A stretch of DNA of 57,923 nucleotides from an uncultured Clostridia bacterium (GCA_944384375.1 CALWTE010000023.1:1-57923); one strand, 5' to 3'; positions 33,430 to 42,891 are shown, counted from the stretch's first letter. Numbers and translations: made by a program. Notes: generated from the sequence alone by a model not told the origin.

Positions 33430-36048
33430 ATGTCAAAAAAATACGTATTTAAATTTGATGAAGGCGGTATCAGCGACTATTCGCTACTAGGACTCAAAGG
33501 AGCAAATTTAGCACAAATCAATAGGTTAAACTTGCCTATTCCCTTTGGTTTTACAATTTCAACAGACGGTTGCAAATATTACCTTCGCAATCATTGTATT
33601 TTGCCTACCGATTTTATTGAACAGATTTTACGCGGTCTAAAAGCGATTGAGAATGAATCAGGGCTAGTTTACGGCGATTCGGGCAATCCCTTACTCTTAA
33701 GTATTCGTACTGGGGCAAGTGTACCTTGCAAGGGGCTTGCACGCACTTTGATAAACGTAGGTATGAATGACGCAATCACTTCGGGGCTTGTGCGTATAAA
33801 CCACAAAAACCCTACTTTTGCGTGGGAATGTTACAGCAGGTTTATCCGTGATTATGGGGTAATTGTCGCAAAACTAGACGAAAAGTTATTTAAAGATGCC
33901 GAATTTAGCATACGTAAGGAAAATTCAGGGCTACCCGAACCCGACATTCTGCAAAAAATTATTTCGCAATACAAGAAAATTTACCGTAAGGAAGCCAAAA
34001 GAGCCTTTCCGCAAGACGTTGCAGAACAACTTTTTGAGAGCATAAGAGCGTGTCTGGAGAGTTGGAATTCCAACATGGCACAAGATTATAGGCGTTCAAA
34101 CAACATTGACGACAGCCTAGGTTGTGCGGTAAGCGTACAGCAAATGGCTTTCGGTAACTATGACATCAATAGTGGTGTAGGTGTGGCTTATACCCGCAAC
34201 CCTATTACTGGTGAAAAGGCAGTTACGGGTGAAATGTTACGCAAAGCGCAGGAAAAAAGCAAACTAAGTTCTACTTATACATATGATATGGAAGAACTCA
34301 AAAAAGCCAACCCTGCCCTCTATATGAAGTTAGAAAATGCGTGCGCGCAAATAGAAAACTTTTATCAAGATATGCAGGCGCTGGAATTTTGCGTGCAATC
34401 GGGACACCTATATATTATGCAAGTGGAAGCAGCCACTCGTTCCCCTAGCGCAAGCGTAAAAATTGCTGTTGATTTAGCAAAGGAAAGAGTGCTAACCAAA
34501 CAACAGGCGCTACTCAAAGTTGATGCCGAAGGGGTAAAAGCACTGATGCAGCCCGAATTTGATAAATCACGTGAAGTTGCTAGCCGAGTACTAGCCGAAG
34601 GTGTGTGTGCTTACCCTGGTTGTGCTAGCGGTGTGATTGCCCTATCTAGTACTATGGCACTGCAATACGCAAGTTTAGGCGAAAAAGTAATTTTGGTGCA
34701 AGAATCTCTTAACCCAAAAGATGCCGAAGGTATTGCTGTCGCTAGCGGAATTATCACACTAAAAGGCGGTTACAATAGTTATGCAAGTGTCGTGGCTAGG
34801 AATAAGTGTATTCCTTGTATTATTGAGTGCAAACGCCTGACCTTTAATGAAGTTACGCATGCCGTCAAACTCGGCGGACTAAATTATAAAGAAGGCGATA
34901 AAATCAGTATTGATGCCTTAAAGGCAAAAGTCTATGGCGAGGCCCTTCCATTAAAAGAGCCTACTATTGACGGCGATTTGGAATTAGTACTTGAATGGGC
35001 AAAAGCAAAACAACCTATTACAATTTACACTGATGCCGACACACCGCAAAAAGTTGCGCGCGGTATTGAATTAGGCGCTACTGGAGTTGGACTTGTGCGT
35101 ACTGAAAATATGTTTTATGAAGCGGACAGACTGCTTGCTCTACGCAAGTTCTTTCTTGCACCAAACGAGAAAACACGAAGTTCTGCTCTAAAAAGCATTT
35201 TTAAATATCAAATTGCCGATTTTACACAATTATTTGAACAATCTCGCGACAGAGACATCAATATTAGGTTAATTGACGCCACTCTTAACGAATTATTACC
35301 AGCCACACAAAACGATTTACGCGGTTTGGCGCGTGAAATGGGTGCAAAATATGAAGATATTAAAACAATTTATAACGATTTAAAGCAAACCAACCCTATT
35401 TTAGGTATACGTGGTTGTAGAATGCTAGTTATGCACCCAGAACTGGCAAAGACGCAAATTATGGCAATTTTTAATGCCTTGCTAGATGTTAGACGCCGTC
35501 TAAAAGTTACTCCGCAGTTAAAAATCACCGTTCCTATGGTTTCTATACTACCTGAATTTGAGATTTTAGAGAGACTTATTCGCGAAACGGCACAAACTGC
35601 CCTATCACGAACTAAATTTGAAGTTGAATATGAAATTGGTTGTATGTTAGAAACACCGCGTTCTTGTATGATTGCTGATAAAATTGCTGAAAAAGCTGAC
35701 TTCGTTTGCTTCGGCACAAACGACTTGACTCAGTTGACATTTGGTTTCAGCAGTGACGACTGTATGAAATTCCTTAACGAATATTACGACGATAACTTGA
35801 TTTATGCCGACCCGTTTAAAACTTTGGACAAAAAAGGCGTTCACGAGTTGATTTCGCTAGCATTAGATAAAATTCGTTCAGTAAAAGCCAAAATGCCAGT
35901 ATTTATGCTCGGTGATATCGTTGCCGATACAGACAGTCTAAAACAAGCGCTTGATTTAAAAATCAACAAAATTAGTTGCGTGCCAAATAAGATTCCTTCA
36001 GCAATTATTGCTCAGGCACAAGCAGTGATTAAACAAGTTAGCGAATAA
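33430..36048 (+). CDS. Pyruvate phosphate dikinase homologue lacking catalytic His and Cys
   Basis: All three PPDK regions are present over 872 residues: an N-terminal ATP-grasp part (LLGLKGANLAQINRL, SIRTGA, YTRNPITGE), a phosphohistidine domain and a C-terminal PEP/pyruvate TIM barrel (GVGLVRTENMFY, NPILGIRGCR, FGTNDLTQ). The swivelling-domain motif that normally reads GGMTSHAAVVAR is GGYNSYASVVAR, so the phosphorylated His is Tyr (residue 451). The barrel motif CGEHGG is LGDIVA, so the general-acid Cys is Leu (about residue 827). QGEDVV after the TRNP motif is also missing. It cannot carry out the normal reaction and is likely a pseudoenzyme with a regulatory or binding role. GGAGG precedes the ATG. 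Confidence 0.85.
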   Translation: MSKKYVFKFDEGGISDYSLLGLKGANLAQINRLNLPIPFGFTISTDGCKYYLRNHCILPTDFIEQILRGLKAIENESGLVYGDSGNPLLLSIRTGASVPCKGLARTLINVGMNDAITSGLVRINHKNPTFAWECYSRFIRDYGVIVAKLDEKLFKDAEFSIRKENSGLPEPDILQKIISQYKKIYRKEAKRAFPQDVAEQLFESIRACLESWNSNMAQDYRRSNNIDDSLGCAVSVQQMAFGNYDINSGVGVAYTRNPITGEKAVTGEMLRKAQEKSKLSSTYTYDMEELKKANPALYMKLENACAQIENFYQDMQALEFCVQSGHLYIMQVEAATRSPSASVKIAVDLAKERVLTKQQALLKVDAEGVKALMQPEFDKSREVASRVLAEGVCAYPGCASGVIALSSTMALQYASLGEKVILVQESLNPKDAEGIAVASGIITLKGGYNSYASVVARNKCIPCIIECKRLTFNEVTHAVKLGGLNYKEGDKISIDALKAKVYGEALPLKEPTIDGDLELVLEWAKAKQPITIYTDADTPQKVARGIELGATGVGLVRTENMFYEADRLLALRKFFLAPNEKTRSSALKSIFKYQIADFTQLFEQSRDRDINIRLIDATLNELLPATQNDLRGLAREMGAKYEDIKTIYNDLKQTNPILGIRGCRMLVMHPELAKTQIMAIFNALLDVRRRLKVTPQLKITVPMVSILPEFEILERLIRETAQTALSRTKFEVEYEIGCMLETPRSCMIADKIAEKADFVCFGTNDLTQLTFGFSSDDCMKFLNEYYDDNLIYADPFKTLDKKGVHELISLALDKIRSVKAKMPVFMLGDIVADTDSLKQALDLKINKISCVPNKIPSAIIAQAQAVIKQVSE

Positions 36049-36183
36049 TTAGTACAAAACACAAATTAGCAAAAAGCATTGAATTTTTACTAAATATACA
36101 AGCACAATTTTGACAATAAAATTAAAAAACGCTATCTTGACATTAAAATTAACTATAAAAAACAAAAATAAGTTTTTAAGGAG

Positions 36184-36207
36184 CCATAGGAATATCCTAT
36201 GGTTTTC
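36184..36207 (+). terminator. Terminator after the PPDK homologue
   Basis: CCATAGGA and TCCTATGG form a tight stem with an ATA loop, followed by TTTTCTT. Confidence 0.75.
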
Positions 36208-36214
36208 TTATAAC

Positions 36215-36266
36215 AAAAAAAAGAATGATGTATTATCCTATAAGATTATTGCACCATTCTTTTTTA
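36215..36266. terminator. Bidirectional hairpin terminator
   Basis: AAAAAAGAATG and CATTCTTTTTT are perfect 11-base arms around a 27-base interior. The fold suits the end of the minus-strand gene at 36334 and gives a second stop for the PPDK homologue. Confidence 0.6.
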
Positions 36267-36333
36267 TTAAAAAATTGTAAAAATTGATTTTAATTAAACG
36301 TTATACAATTAGTTTTAAAAACAATAAAGCATT

Positions 36334-36588
36334 TTATCTATGTAAACAAGTATGGAAATCAATAGATTTTAATTTCTCATCTTGTTTTTCTAACAATTCA
36401 TTTTGCTTCTTTAATAGCTCGTTTTGTTCAGCGAGCATTTCTAAAATTTTTAAATTGCTCCTAGCCAAACTACCCAAAAACATATACTCACTTTCGTAAT
36501 TTTCTAATGTTTTTTCTTCAGCCTGTATCCAGTCAATTATTTCTCCGTATTTGCTACTAGTTTTTTCTAAATTTTTATCAGTATCCAT
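36334..36588 (-). CDS. Small coiled-coil protein (84 aa)
   Basis: The family is unknown. The first 40 residues are polar (KYGEIIDWIQAEEKTLENYE). A classic heptad coiled coil then runs to near the C-terminus (NLKILEMLAEQNELLKKQNELLEKQDEKLK). The coil begins after ARSN, in a manner resembling small regulators or adaptors that dimerise. It is monocistronic, with bidirectional terminators on its 3' side. The upstream site GGGAA before the ATG is acceptable. Confidence 0.6.
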   Translation of the reverse strand: MDTDKNLEKTSSKYGEIIDWIQAEEKTLENYESEYMFLGSLARSNLKILEMLAEQNELLKKQNELLEKQDEKLKSIDFHTCLHR

Positions 36589-36916
36589 TTCCCTAACCGC
36601 CTTATTTATTTCTATATGCTAATTATACAACAAATAAAGCAAAATTTCAATACCCATTTTTAAAACGTAAAAAAACGTAAAATTTAACTTAGTAAAATAA
36701 TTTGAAACTTTTAAAATTTAAAGTCGCCAAAAACAAATTTAAATTATCAAAAAATTGAACTTAAAAAAATTAAAAAACTCTAAAAATAATATTTAAATGA
36801 TTAAAAATGTGATTTTTAAATTAAAAAACTCTATATTTCTATCAAAAAATCATATTATTACTATAACAAAAAGTATTTTATATTTTTTTGACTTATAAAA
36901 TTTTTTACAATAAATA
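36589..36916. other. A+T-rich gene-free region
   Basis: Over 300 bp of A/T-dominated sequence with repeated AAAAATT strings. I see no promoter pair, hairpin or frame worth naming. Confidence 0.5.
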
Positions 36917-37228
36917 TTACATCATACCCATTTCTTTCATAATTTGCTCTACTTCCTTTTGCCCTTCCCTTAAATGCTCTAATTCATCGGGGCAAAGGTG
37001 TTGCAATAGGGTAAGTAATTCCCCCACATGTACGCGTTCTTCATTCTTTATATCTGTCCAAACTCTTTTTGCTAATTCGTTATCCGTGCTAGCGATATGT
37101 GAATTATATTGATTTATGGCATCTAACTCACCTATTATGTCGTTGCGAACGGCGGTAACTAAATCATTTTTTGAATAAAAGCGTTCAGGATTACCTGAAT
37201 TATTAAATCTAAACGGCAAATCTAACAT
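36917..37228 (-). CDS. Ferritin-like diiron protein (rubrerythrin / encapsulated-ferritin type)
   Basis: This short (103 aa) two-helix ferritin-like protein has metal-ligand motifs GELDAINQY and NEERVHVGE (ExxxxxY and EExxH). That layout resembles the encapsulated ferritins (EncFtn) that dimerise to complete a four-helix diiron site, and related rubrerythrin-family proteins. It could oxidise and store iron or remove peroxide. A cargo-loading tail is not evident: the C-terminus is VEQIMKEMGMM. No encapsulin gene lies in this window. Proposed role only; the family call is fairly secure. Confidence 0.75.
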   Translation of the reverse strand: MLDLPFRFNNSGNPERFYSKNDLVTAVRNDIIGELDAINQYNSHIASTDNELAKRVWTDIKNEERVHVGELLTLLQHLCPDELEHLREGQKEVEQIMKEMGMM

Positions 37229-37386
37229 AATACTACTTCCTTTTCTTAAATTTTTATAAAATAATTATATGCAGGACTTAAAAAATTGTATAATTATAAC
37301 AAAAATTTAAAAAAATATGCAAAAACTATTGACTTTTGGTAAACCTTTAATTCATAATATAATATATAATCAAACGGAGGGGAAAA

Positions 37387-37722
37387 ATGGCTCTAGGAGA
37401 AAGTTTAAGTAAAGTTTTTGATGTTATTACTAAAATTCTAGCATTTTTGGTAATTGTTGCTTATGTAATTTTTGCAATAAATGCAAACTGGACATTCATT
37501 GATAATGAAATTGCTTTAAAAGTAATTGATGCATTTATGTACTATGGTCCATTGGTAATTTGTGGTCTTGTATTAGTTGAATTCGCAATAAAACGCAACA
37601 TTTTGATTCAAATTGTAATTTACTTGTTAATTGCTTTAGTAATTATCTTCCAATTCTTCCCAGACACATTCAACACAATGGTTGGTTCAATTACAAATGC
37701 AACAAGCGCTTTAGGTTTATAA
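37387..37722 (+). CDS. Small membrane protein with three TM segments (111 aa)
   Basis: Hydrophobic segments lie at about residues 14-32, 52-68 and 72-90, with a short polar N-terminus and a T/S/N-rich C-terminus. No family is recognised. GGAGG sits at good spacing before the ATG, and TTGACT with a CATAAT or TATAAT -10 box lies just upstream. A strong terminator follows at 37731. Use of G+C is higher than in the flanking spacer, which supports real coding. Confidence 0.7.
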   Translation: MALGESLSKVFDVITKILAFLVIVAYVIFAINANWTFIDNEIALKVIDAFMYYGPLVICGLVLVEFAIKRNILIQIVIYLLIALVIIFQFFPDTFNTMVGSITNATSALGL

Positions 37723-37730
37723 TACCAGTA

Positions 37731-37757
37731 AAAGAGTTAGGCAACTAACTCTTTTTT
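37731..37757 (+). terminator. Terminator of the small membrane protein gene
   Basis: AAAGAGTTAG and CTAACTCTTT form a 10-bp stem with a GCAA loop, followed by a T-run. Confidence 0.85.
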
Positions 37758-37961
37758 TGTTTTATCATATTTCAAAAAATAAAAACTTACAAAAATGTAA
37801 AAAATGCATTATTAAAGAAGGGAATAAAAATTTTTTAAAAATTACATCTTATATAATCATTAAGCAACTTATCTATATAAAATGCTTTTTATATTTTACC
37901 TTAACTAAAATTTTTAATTACCTATTTAATGCAATATTTTTATAAAGAGTAATATTAAATT

Positions 37962-38966
37962 TTATTTTTCTTTATAAAGTTTATGGATACAAGTCATAGG
38001 CAAAATATTTTGATTAACTAAAGTATCAATCAATACAGAATTTGCTCCCACAATCACATTTTCCCCAACCACAGTGTTTTTAAGATAACAATTTGGTTCT
38101 ATTATAGAGTTATCACCTATATAGGTTTGACCAGATAAATGCACATTAGGGAAAATGACACAATCTTTTCCCACTTGCACCGTACTATCAATATAGGTAT
38201 TATTTAAATCAACAATTCTTGTACCTTGTTGCGTTATTTTATTATTAATAAATAATTTCATTTTTTCTTCAAGCGCAGCCACTTCTTCTAGAGTATTTAC
38301 GCCTAAAAAATACGAATTTTCTGGAATATTTAAGGTATCAACGCTGTATTTATTTTTTAAGAATAATTCCACTAAATCAGTCACATAGTATTCATTTTGT
38401 GCGTTATTCCTGCTTAAATTTGCAACATACTGCTGTAAAATTGCATTTTTAAAACAATACACACCTAGATTAATTTCATTGATTTTTAACTCTTTTTCTG
38501 TACAGTCTTTAGTTTCAATTATTTTTTCTATTTTACCCGATTTATTTCTCTTAATGCGGCCAAATTTATTTTCATTATAATAAATTGAAGTTAATACCTT
38601 TAAATCGCTATTATTTAAATTGCATAAATCAAGTAGAATTTCACTATCTAATATAGGTCCATCACCATTAAGCAGCAGCACATTCCCAGCAAAAGTTTTA
38701 AATTCGTTGCACGCCAATCTAAACGCATCGCCCGTGCCTAGTTGTTCTTTTTGATAAACACAATGAACCTCACTCCCCACAGTGTTTTTTACATTTTCGG
38801 CATCAAACCCAACCACAACAAAAATATTATCAATATTTATAGTTTTTAAATTTTCAATAACATAAGTAATCAATGGTTTGCCGCAGATTTTTTCTAAAAC
38901 TTTATTGTAATGTCTTTTCATACGCGAACCTTTTCCGCCCGCCAAAATTACGGCAATATTTTCCAT
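37962..38966 (-). CDS. GlmU-type uridyltransferase half (N-acetylglucosamine-1-phosphate uridyltransferase)
   Basis: This protein would make UDP-GlcNAc from GlcNAc-1-phosphate and UTP. The signature LAGGKGSRMKRHYNKVLEKICGKP opens the protein, followed by QLGTGDA (with the GTG uridine loop), LLNGDGP and an E-N-N-A-Q-N-E-Y-Y segment typical of GlmU. A short left-handed beta-helix (about residues 230-334) follows, but the acetyltransferase catalytic residues are absent. The missing half is encoded separately at 39290-39892. The start follows AAAGGAG. The two halves are separated by 323 bp of phased T-tract sequence. Confidence 0.85.
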   Translation of the reverse strand: MENIAVILAGGKGSRMKRHYNKVLEKICGKPLITYVIENLKTINIDNIFVVVGFDAENVKNTVGSEVHCVYQKEQLGTGDAFRLACNEFKTFAGNVLLLNGDGPILDSEILLDLCNLNNSDLKVLTSIYYNENKFGRIKRNKSGKIEKIIETKDCTEKELKINEINLGVYCFKNAILQQYVANLSRNNAQNEYYVTDLVELFLKNKYSVDTLNIPENSYFLGVNTLEEVAALEEKMKLFINNKITQQGTRIVDLNNTYIDSTVQVGKDCVIFPNVHLSGQTYIGDNSIIEPNCYLKNTVVGENVIVGANSVLIDTLVNQNILPMTCIHKLYKEK

Positions 38967-39040
38967 TTTTTACTCCTTTTTGCTATTTTTGCGTGTTTTT
39001 ACGCGTTTTTTAAGTACTATGCATAGGTACTATGCACTTT
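38966..39040. repeat. Phased T-tracts with two GTACTATGCA motifs
   Basis: T-runs start at about 38966, 38977, 38986, 38996 and 39006. They lead into GTACTATGCA at 39014 and 39027, in the spacer between the two glmU halves. Confidence 0.7.
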
Positions 39041-39289
39041 TAAATTTAAATTTTCACTATTTTTTTACTAATTTTTAAATATTTTTAAGCACTTATTTTT
39101 AATTATTAAAAACTAAATTTTTAAATTATTTTGTAACTTTCGTTTTTTATTGTTTTAAGCATTTTCTAACTAATTTTTAATTCTTTCTATATTTTTCTTA
39201 TTAATGTTTTATATAATTCTTATTTAAACAAAATTTTTTTATTTAATCTAAATATAATCTTAAACTTTTATTATCAAAATAATTTTGAA
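38967..39289. other. Spacer between the glmU halves
   Basis: The 323 bp hold the T-tract and GTACTATGCA element (to 39040) and then A+T-rich sequence with further T-runs. No frame, promoter pair or relic of a fused glmU reading frame could be made out. Confidence 0.5.
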
Positions 39290-39892
39290 TTATTTTTCCG
39301 CTTTCATATTTTTATTTTGTGATATTTTTAATTCCGCACGAGATATCGCAAAAGTATTTTCAGGTAAATCTTGACCAACCGTACTGCCAGCCGCAACAAA
39401 AGTATTTTTGCCGATAGTAATAGGAGCAATTAGATTTGTATTACAACCTATAAAACAATCATCGCCTATAGTGATTTTTTGCTTGATTTTGCCGTTGAAA
39501 TTTGCAAAAATTGTGCCACAACCGAAATTACAATTTTTACCTACCACGCCATCACCTATATAGGTTAAATGCGAAATTTTGGTACGCTCCCCAACCGAAC
39601 TATTTTTGATTTCACAAAAATTGCCAAAGCGGACTCCGTTACCCAAAATACTATTTTCTCTAATGTGAGAGCAAGGGCCAATATAGCAGTTGTCGCCTAC
39701 TTCACTATTTTTTATATAATTATTAGGGTAAAGAACACAATTTTTACCTATTTTTGCCCCATTTTCTATATAATTATTTGGATAAATAATAGTACCAGTG
39801 CCAATTTGCGCACCTTTTTCAATAAAAGTATGTTTTGGCGATAAAATTATCACATTTTTAAGTTTTTTTACGTATTTTTTACGTTTTTTCAA
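39290..39892 (-). CDS. GlmU-type acetyltransferase half (glucosamine-1-phosphate N-acetyltransferase)
   Basis: This left-handed beta-helix protein of about 200 residues contains the acetyltransferase half of GlmU. Hexapeptide turns start near residue 20. The family stretch GPCSHIRENS is followed by NFCEIKNSSVG, the catalytic-histidine segment SHLTYIGD, and GCGTIFANFNGK. The end (NTFAISRAE) matches the GlmU tail. It would acetylate glucosamine-1-phosphate to GlcNAc-1-phosphate. The start is a TTG at 39892 with AAAGGAG at a spacing of 8; it overlaps the stop of the YkvI-like gene by 14 bases, so translation is probably coupled. Confidence 0.85.
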   Translation of the reverse strand: MKKRKKYVKKLKNVIILSPKHTFIEKGAQIGTGTIIYPNNYIENGAKIGKNCVLYPNNYIKNSEVGDNCYIGPCSHIRENSILGNGVRFGNFCEIKNSSVGERTKISHLTYIGDGVVGKNCNFGCGTIFANFNGKIKQKITIGDDCFIGCNTNLIAPITIGKNTFVAAGSTVGQDLPENTFAISRAELKISQNKNMKAEK

Positions 39893-40943
39893 TATTTTTT
39901 CTCCTTTTTAATTGAAATTTACGCTCTAATGTAACCATTCTAATCATAAATATTATACCAAACACGCCTAATACAGGATAAAAATAACTTACAATAGCAC
40001 CAAACCCCATACCAGAAATAATTAAGCACACAATAGCCACTAAAATACTCGCTATTTTAAAGGAATTGAAGTATTTTTCTAGCCAAATCGCTATTGTATA
40101 TACTAGCGACACAGCCGTTGTGGCTATTCCTATCCAAACGACAATTAGAGTAATAATTCCAAAAATATGACTAGCACTACTAGCTATATACACAAGTGGC
40201 ATATCAGACATACTACTATATGGATTTAAATATATAGAAACGACCATACCTAGCAAACACACAACCATAAAAATTGCACCGATTAACGAACCGTAAAAGT
40301 TTGTTTTCTTTGAATAATTGCGCCCCAGTCTAGCAAAAATAAAGCCCGCAAAATATAAGTTACTGCAAACGTAAAGAATACAGAAAAATATGGAACTTAT
40401 TATTCTTTCCCCGCCGTCAACCACTGGAACGGTAAAGCCGTCTGCATTAAATATGCAATATACAAAGGCAATTACAATAATTCCCACCATAGCAGGCACG
40501 ACGAGCAGGTTTACCTTTACCATTCTATCAAAGCCCATCCAACTAATTAGCACCGCAATAATTGCTGTAAACACACTAGCATAACGGTAAAAATCTTGCG
40601 AAAGTACTATATCAAATAACGAGCCAGCGCCCGCAAGCATCGCCGAAAGCAATATAATATTACTGAAAATGAAGATAATTTCGCCTACAATTCCTAGTTT
40701 GCCAAACATTTTAGCATTTAGTTGTTGCACGGACTCAATACCATTGCGTTTGCCGAATTCCAAAAAGTAGTAACCCAAAACAAAGAGCAAAACGCCCGCC
40801 AAAATTATCAAAGGAAAACACACCCAACCAAACTGAGCGAAGTAAAACCAAACTTCCTTACCACTAGCAAACCCAGCCCCAACTATTGAGCCAAACATTA
40901 CGGCACCCACCATTAAACATTGCGAAAACTTAAATTTTTGCAT
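39879..40943 (-). CDS. YkvI-like membrane transporter
   Basis: This integral membrane protein has 10-11 helices over 354 residues. The N-terminus MFGSIVGAGFASGKEVWFYFAQFG matches the YkvI group of APC-superfamily-like transporters, whose substrates are poorly defined. The gene stands upstream of the glmU acetyltransferase half and overlaps it, and follows the TPR gene by 11 bp, so the three may form an operon. The start is an ATG. Role and substrate remain unknown; the family call rests mainly on the N-terminal motif. Confidence 0.75.
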   Translation of the reverse strand: MQKFKFSQCLMVGAVMFGSIVGAGFASGKEVWFYFAQFGWVCFPLIILAGVLLFVLGYYFLEFGKRNGIESVQQLNAKMFGKLGIVGEIIFIFSNIILLSAMLAGAGSLFDIVLSQDFYRYASVFTAIIAVLISWMGFDRMVKVNLLVVPAMVGIIVIAFVYCIFNADGFTVPVVDGGERIISSIFFCILYVCSNLYFAGFIFARLGRNYSKKTNFYGSLIGAIFMVVCLLGMVVSIYLNPYSSMSDMPLVYIASSASHIFGIITLIVVWIGIATTAVSLVYTIAIWLEKYFNSFKIASILVAIVCLIISGMGFGAIVSYFYPVLGVFGIIFMIRMVTLERKFQLKRRKNIEKT

Positions 40944-40954
40944 ATTTCACCCCG

Positions 40955-42550
40955 TTAGAGCAACTGTAAATAATTTATTGCACGATTCACCCGCTCCTTG
41001 TCCGTAGCAAAGTATATGCACGCCTGTTCCAAAACTTGTGCATTTTCGCAAAAATACAGGCACGCGACCAAGTTTTCATCAACCTGCAAATCAATGTTTT
41101 CTACCCAGTCAAACTTAAATAATTTTGAGTTTATTGCATTAAAATTGACCGTAATACTATTAATTTCAGCAAAACTTACCGCACTGCATAACCCCCTTTT
41201 TATAACCAAATTATTCTCTATTTTTTTAGGAATAGTGAGTTTAAAACTGCGATACTTAAAATTCGCGGTCAAATCTATTGATTTTAAATGATTATTAAGT
41301 AGTGCATATTTTGTTAAATAAAACTTTTGATTTTTGTTTAGGCGAACGGTAAGTAGCATTTTTGAATATAGTGCTATGGCCTGTTTTTTACGGCATTGTG
41401 CTAGCACTCGCGCAAGTTCTTCCGTCAAGGTATTATTTTTTAAACAAAAGCACCATTCAATATCATCAGCCAAAGTCAACGAATGCACAAAATTTTCACA
41501 AAAATAACCCGAATTTATTGCAGAAAATATATTTTTTAACTTATCTTCGCTTATTGTAGTCGGAATTTGCGTAACAAGTTTTAAAGGCGGCAAAACTAAA
41601 TTTCGGTTAAAAATATCATAATAAATATTTAAAATCGGGTTTTCTATATCTACCCAACGTGCCTGACCGATATAATACAAGGCTTCTTGTGTATTTCCTA
41701 AATTGTAATAGCAAATTGCAGTAAAAAGCAGATATTTTATATTAAAAACGTCATTTTTTAGTATTTTTTCGTAATTTTTTACTGATTTTTCGTATTTTCC
41801 TATTGATGCATAAAGTGACGCTAGCACTTCTAACTGGTTATCATTTAACTCACATTCGTCTAACTGCTCTAAATTTATTTCTAAATTACCATAATCTTTT
41901 TCAGCAAGGCATAAGGAACATAACACCAGCAATGCGGAAACATTATCATTTTCAAACCTTAATATTTTCAAAAGTATATCGCGCGCCTTTGAATATTCGC
42001 CTTTTAAAACCAGAATATCGGCAGTTATGACTTTTGCTTCTATTTCGCCCGAATTAAATCGCGGTTTTAAGATTTCAAGTGCCTCATCATATTCCCCTAA
42101 TTTCACAAGGTTTTTTGCTACTGCTACTTCGGAAAATTTGGGTGATTTTATAGTTAAATTTTGCCTAATTATATGTGTCCACTCTAAAATGGCGCCCGAA
42201 AAATCTTCCACCCCACCCGTACTTAAAGCACAATCAAAATATTCTAAAGCCAACTCTTCTCTATTCATTTTAACTAAATTTCTGCCTACACCAAAATAAG
42301 CACTTGCTCTAGTTTGTGGTACTTTTACCGCCCTAAAAAAGTACTCACAACTCAAAATATACTGCCCCATTTCAAAATAAATTTGTCCTATTAAAATATT
42401 GATTGCTTCTTTGTCAATACGCGTCTTGGACTGTCTAAGAGCATTCCTTGCCGAATCTAACGCTCCCAAATAATCATGTTCGGCTAAACGTGTGTCTAAC
42501 GTTTTTAAATAATAATCAAGACTGGGTTTAAACTTTAATATTTTCTGCAT
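40955..42550 (-). CDS. TPR-repeat protein (531 aa)
   Basis: Helix pairs with TPR spacing run through the first 320 residues, for example LGALDSARNALRQSKTR, GQYILSCEYFFRAVKVP, REELALEYFDCALST and GNTQEALYYIGQARWVD. The C-terminal 200 residues are not TPR and are unrecognised, with a beta-rich end (FKLTIPKKIENNLVIK, AEINSITVNFNAI). No signal peptide or membrane segment is present, so it is likely cytosolic. It probably mediates protein contacts. It is first in a close cluster with the transporter and glmU acetyltransferase genes. Confidence 0.75.
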   Translation of the reverse strand: MQKILKFKPSLDYYLKTLDTRLAEHDYLGALDSARNALRQSKTRIDKEAINILIGQIYFEMGQYILSCEYFFRAVKVPQTRASAYFGVGRNLVKMNREELALEYFDCALSTGGVEDFSGAILEWTHIIRQNLTIKSPKFSEVAVAKNLVKLGEYDEALEILKPRFNSGEIEAKVITADILVLKGEYSKARDILLKILRFENDNVSALLVLCSLCLAEKDYGNLEINLEQLDECELNDNQLEVLASLYASIGKYEKSVKNYEKILKNDVFNIKYLLFTAICYYNLGNTQEALYYIGQARWVDIENPILNIYYDIFNRNLVLPPLKLVTQIPTTISEDKLKNIFSAINSGYFCENFVHSLTLADDIEWCFCLKNNTLTEELARVLAQCRKKQAIALYSKMLLTVRLNKNQKFYLTKYALLNNHLKSIDLTANFKYRSFKLTIPKKIENNLVIKRGLCSAVSFAEINSITVNFNAINSKLFKFDWVENIDLQVDENLVACLYFCENAQVLEQACIYFATDKERVNRAINYLQLL

Positions 42551-42830
42551 ATTGCTACTTTATGTTCTAACGTAAAAATTAATGATTAAAAATAGATTTT
42601 TTACTTTAAAATCAGTTTTAAATTAATATCAAAATGTAATTAATTTATTTTATAAAAAGGACAAAAAATTTTTTAAGTTACAAAAAAGTATTTAATATAC
42701 TTTTTAAAATAAAACTATTTATAAAAACTTAAAATTAGAATATAAAAAAGGGAAAAAATTAATTAAAAATTAATAAAAAATGTTTTATTAATTTATTAGG
42801 TAAAATACCAAAAATTTGTCAAAAAATAAA

Positions 42831-42866
42831 AAAATTGACGATTTTTTGCGATTTTTCGTCAATTTT
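42831..42866 (-). terminator. Terminator of the ABC exporter gene
   Basis: AAAATTGACGA and TCGTCAATTTT form an 11-bp stem. On the minus strand it is followed by a T-run. The T-runs inside the hairpin are spaced at about 10 bp. Confidence 0.75.
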
Positions 42867-42870
42867 TAAG

Positions 42871-42891
42871 GTATTATGCAGGTATTATGCA
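42871..42891. repeat. Two direct GTATTATGCA motifs
   Basis: GTATTATGCA occurs at 42871 and 42882, directly after the stop codon of the ABC exporter gene, next to phased T-runs at 42842, 42852 and 42863. Confidence 0.7.

Noticed and set aside
37757..37945. 62-codon frame after the small membrane gene
   Set aside because: It starts inside the terminator and lacks a site; K/I/F-rich translation of A+T-rich spacer.
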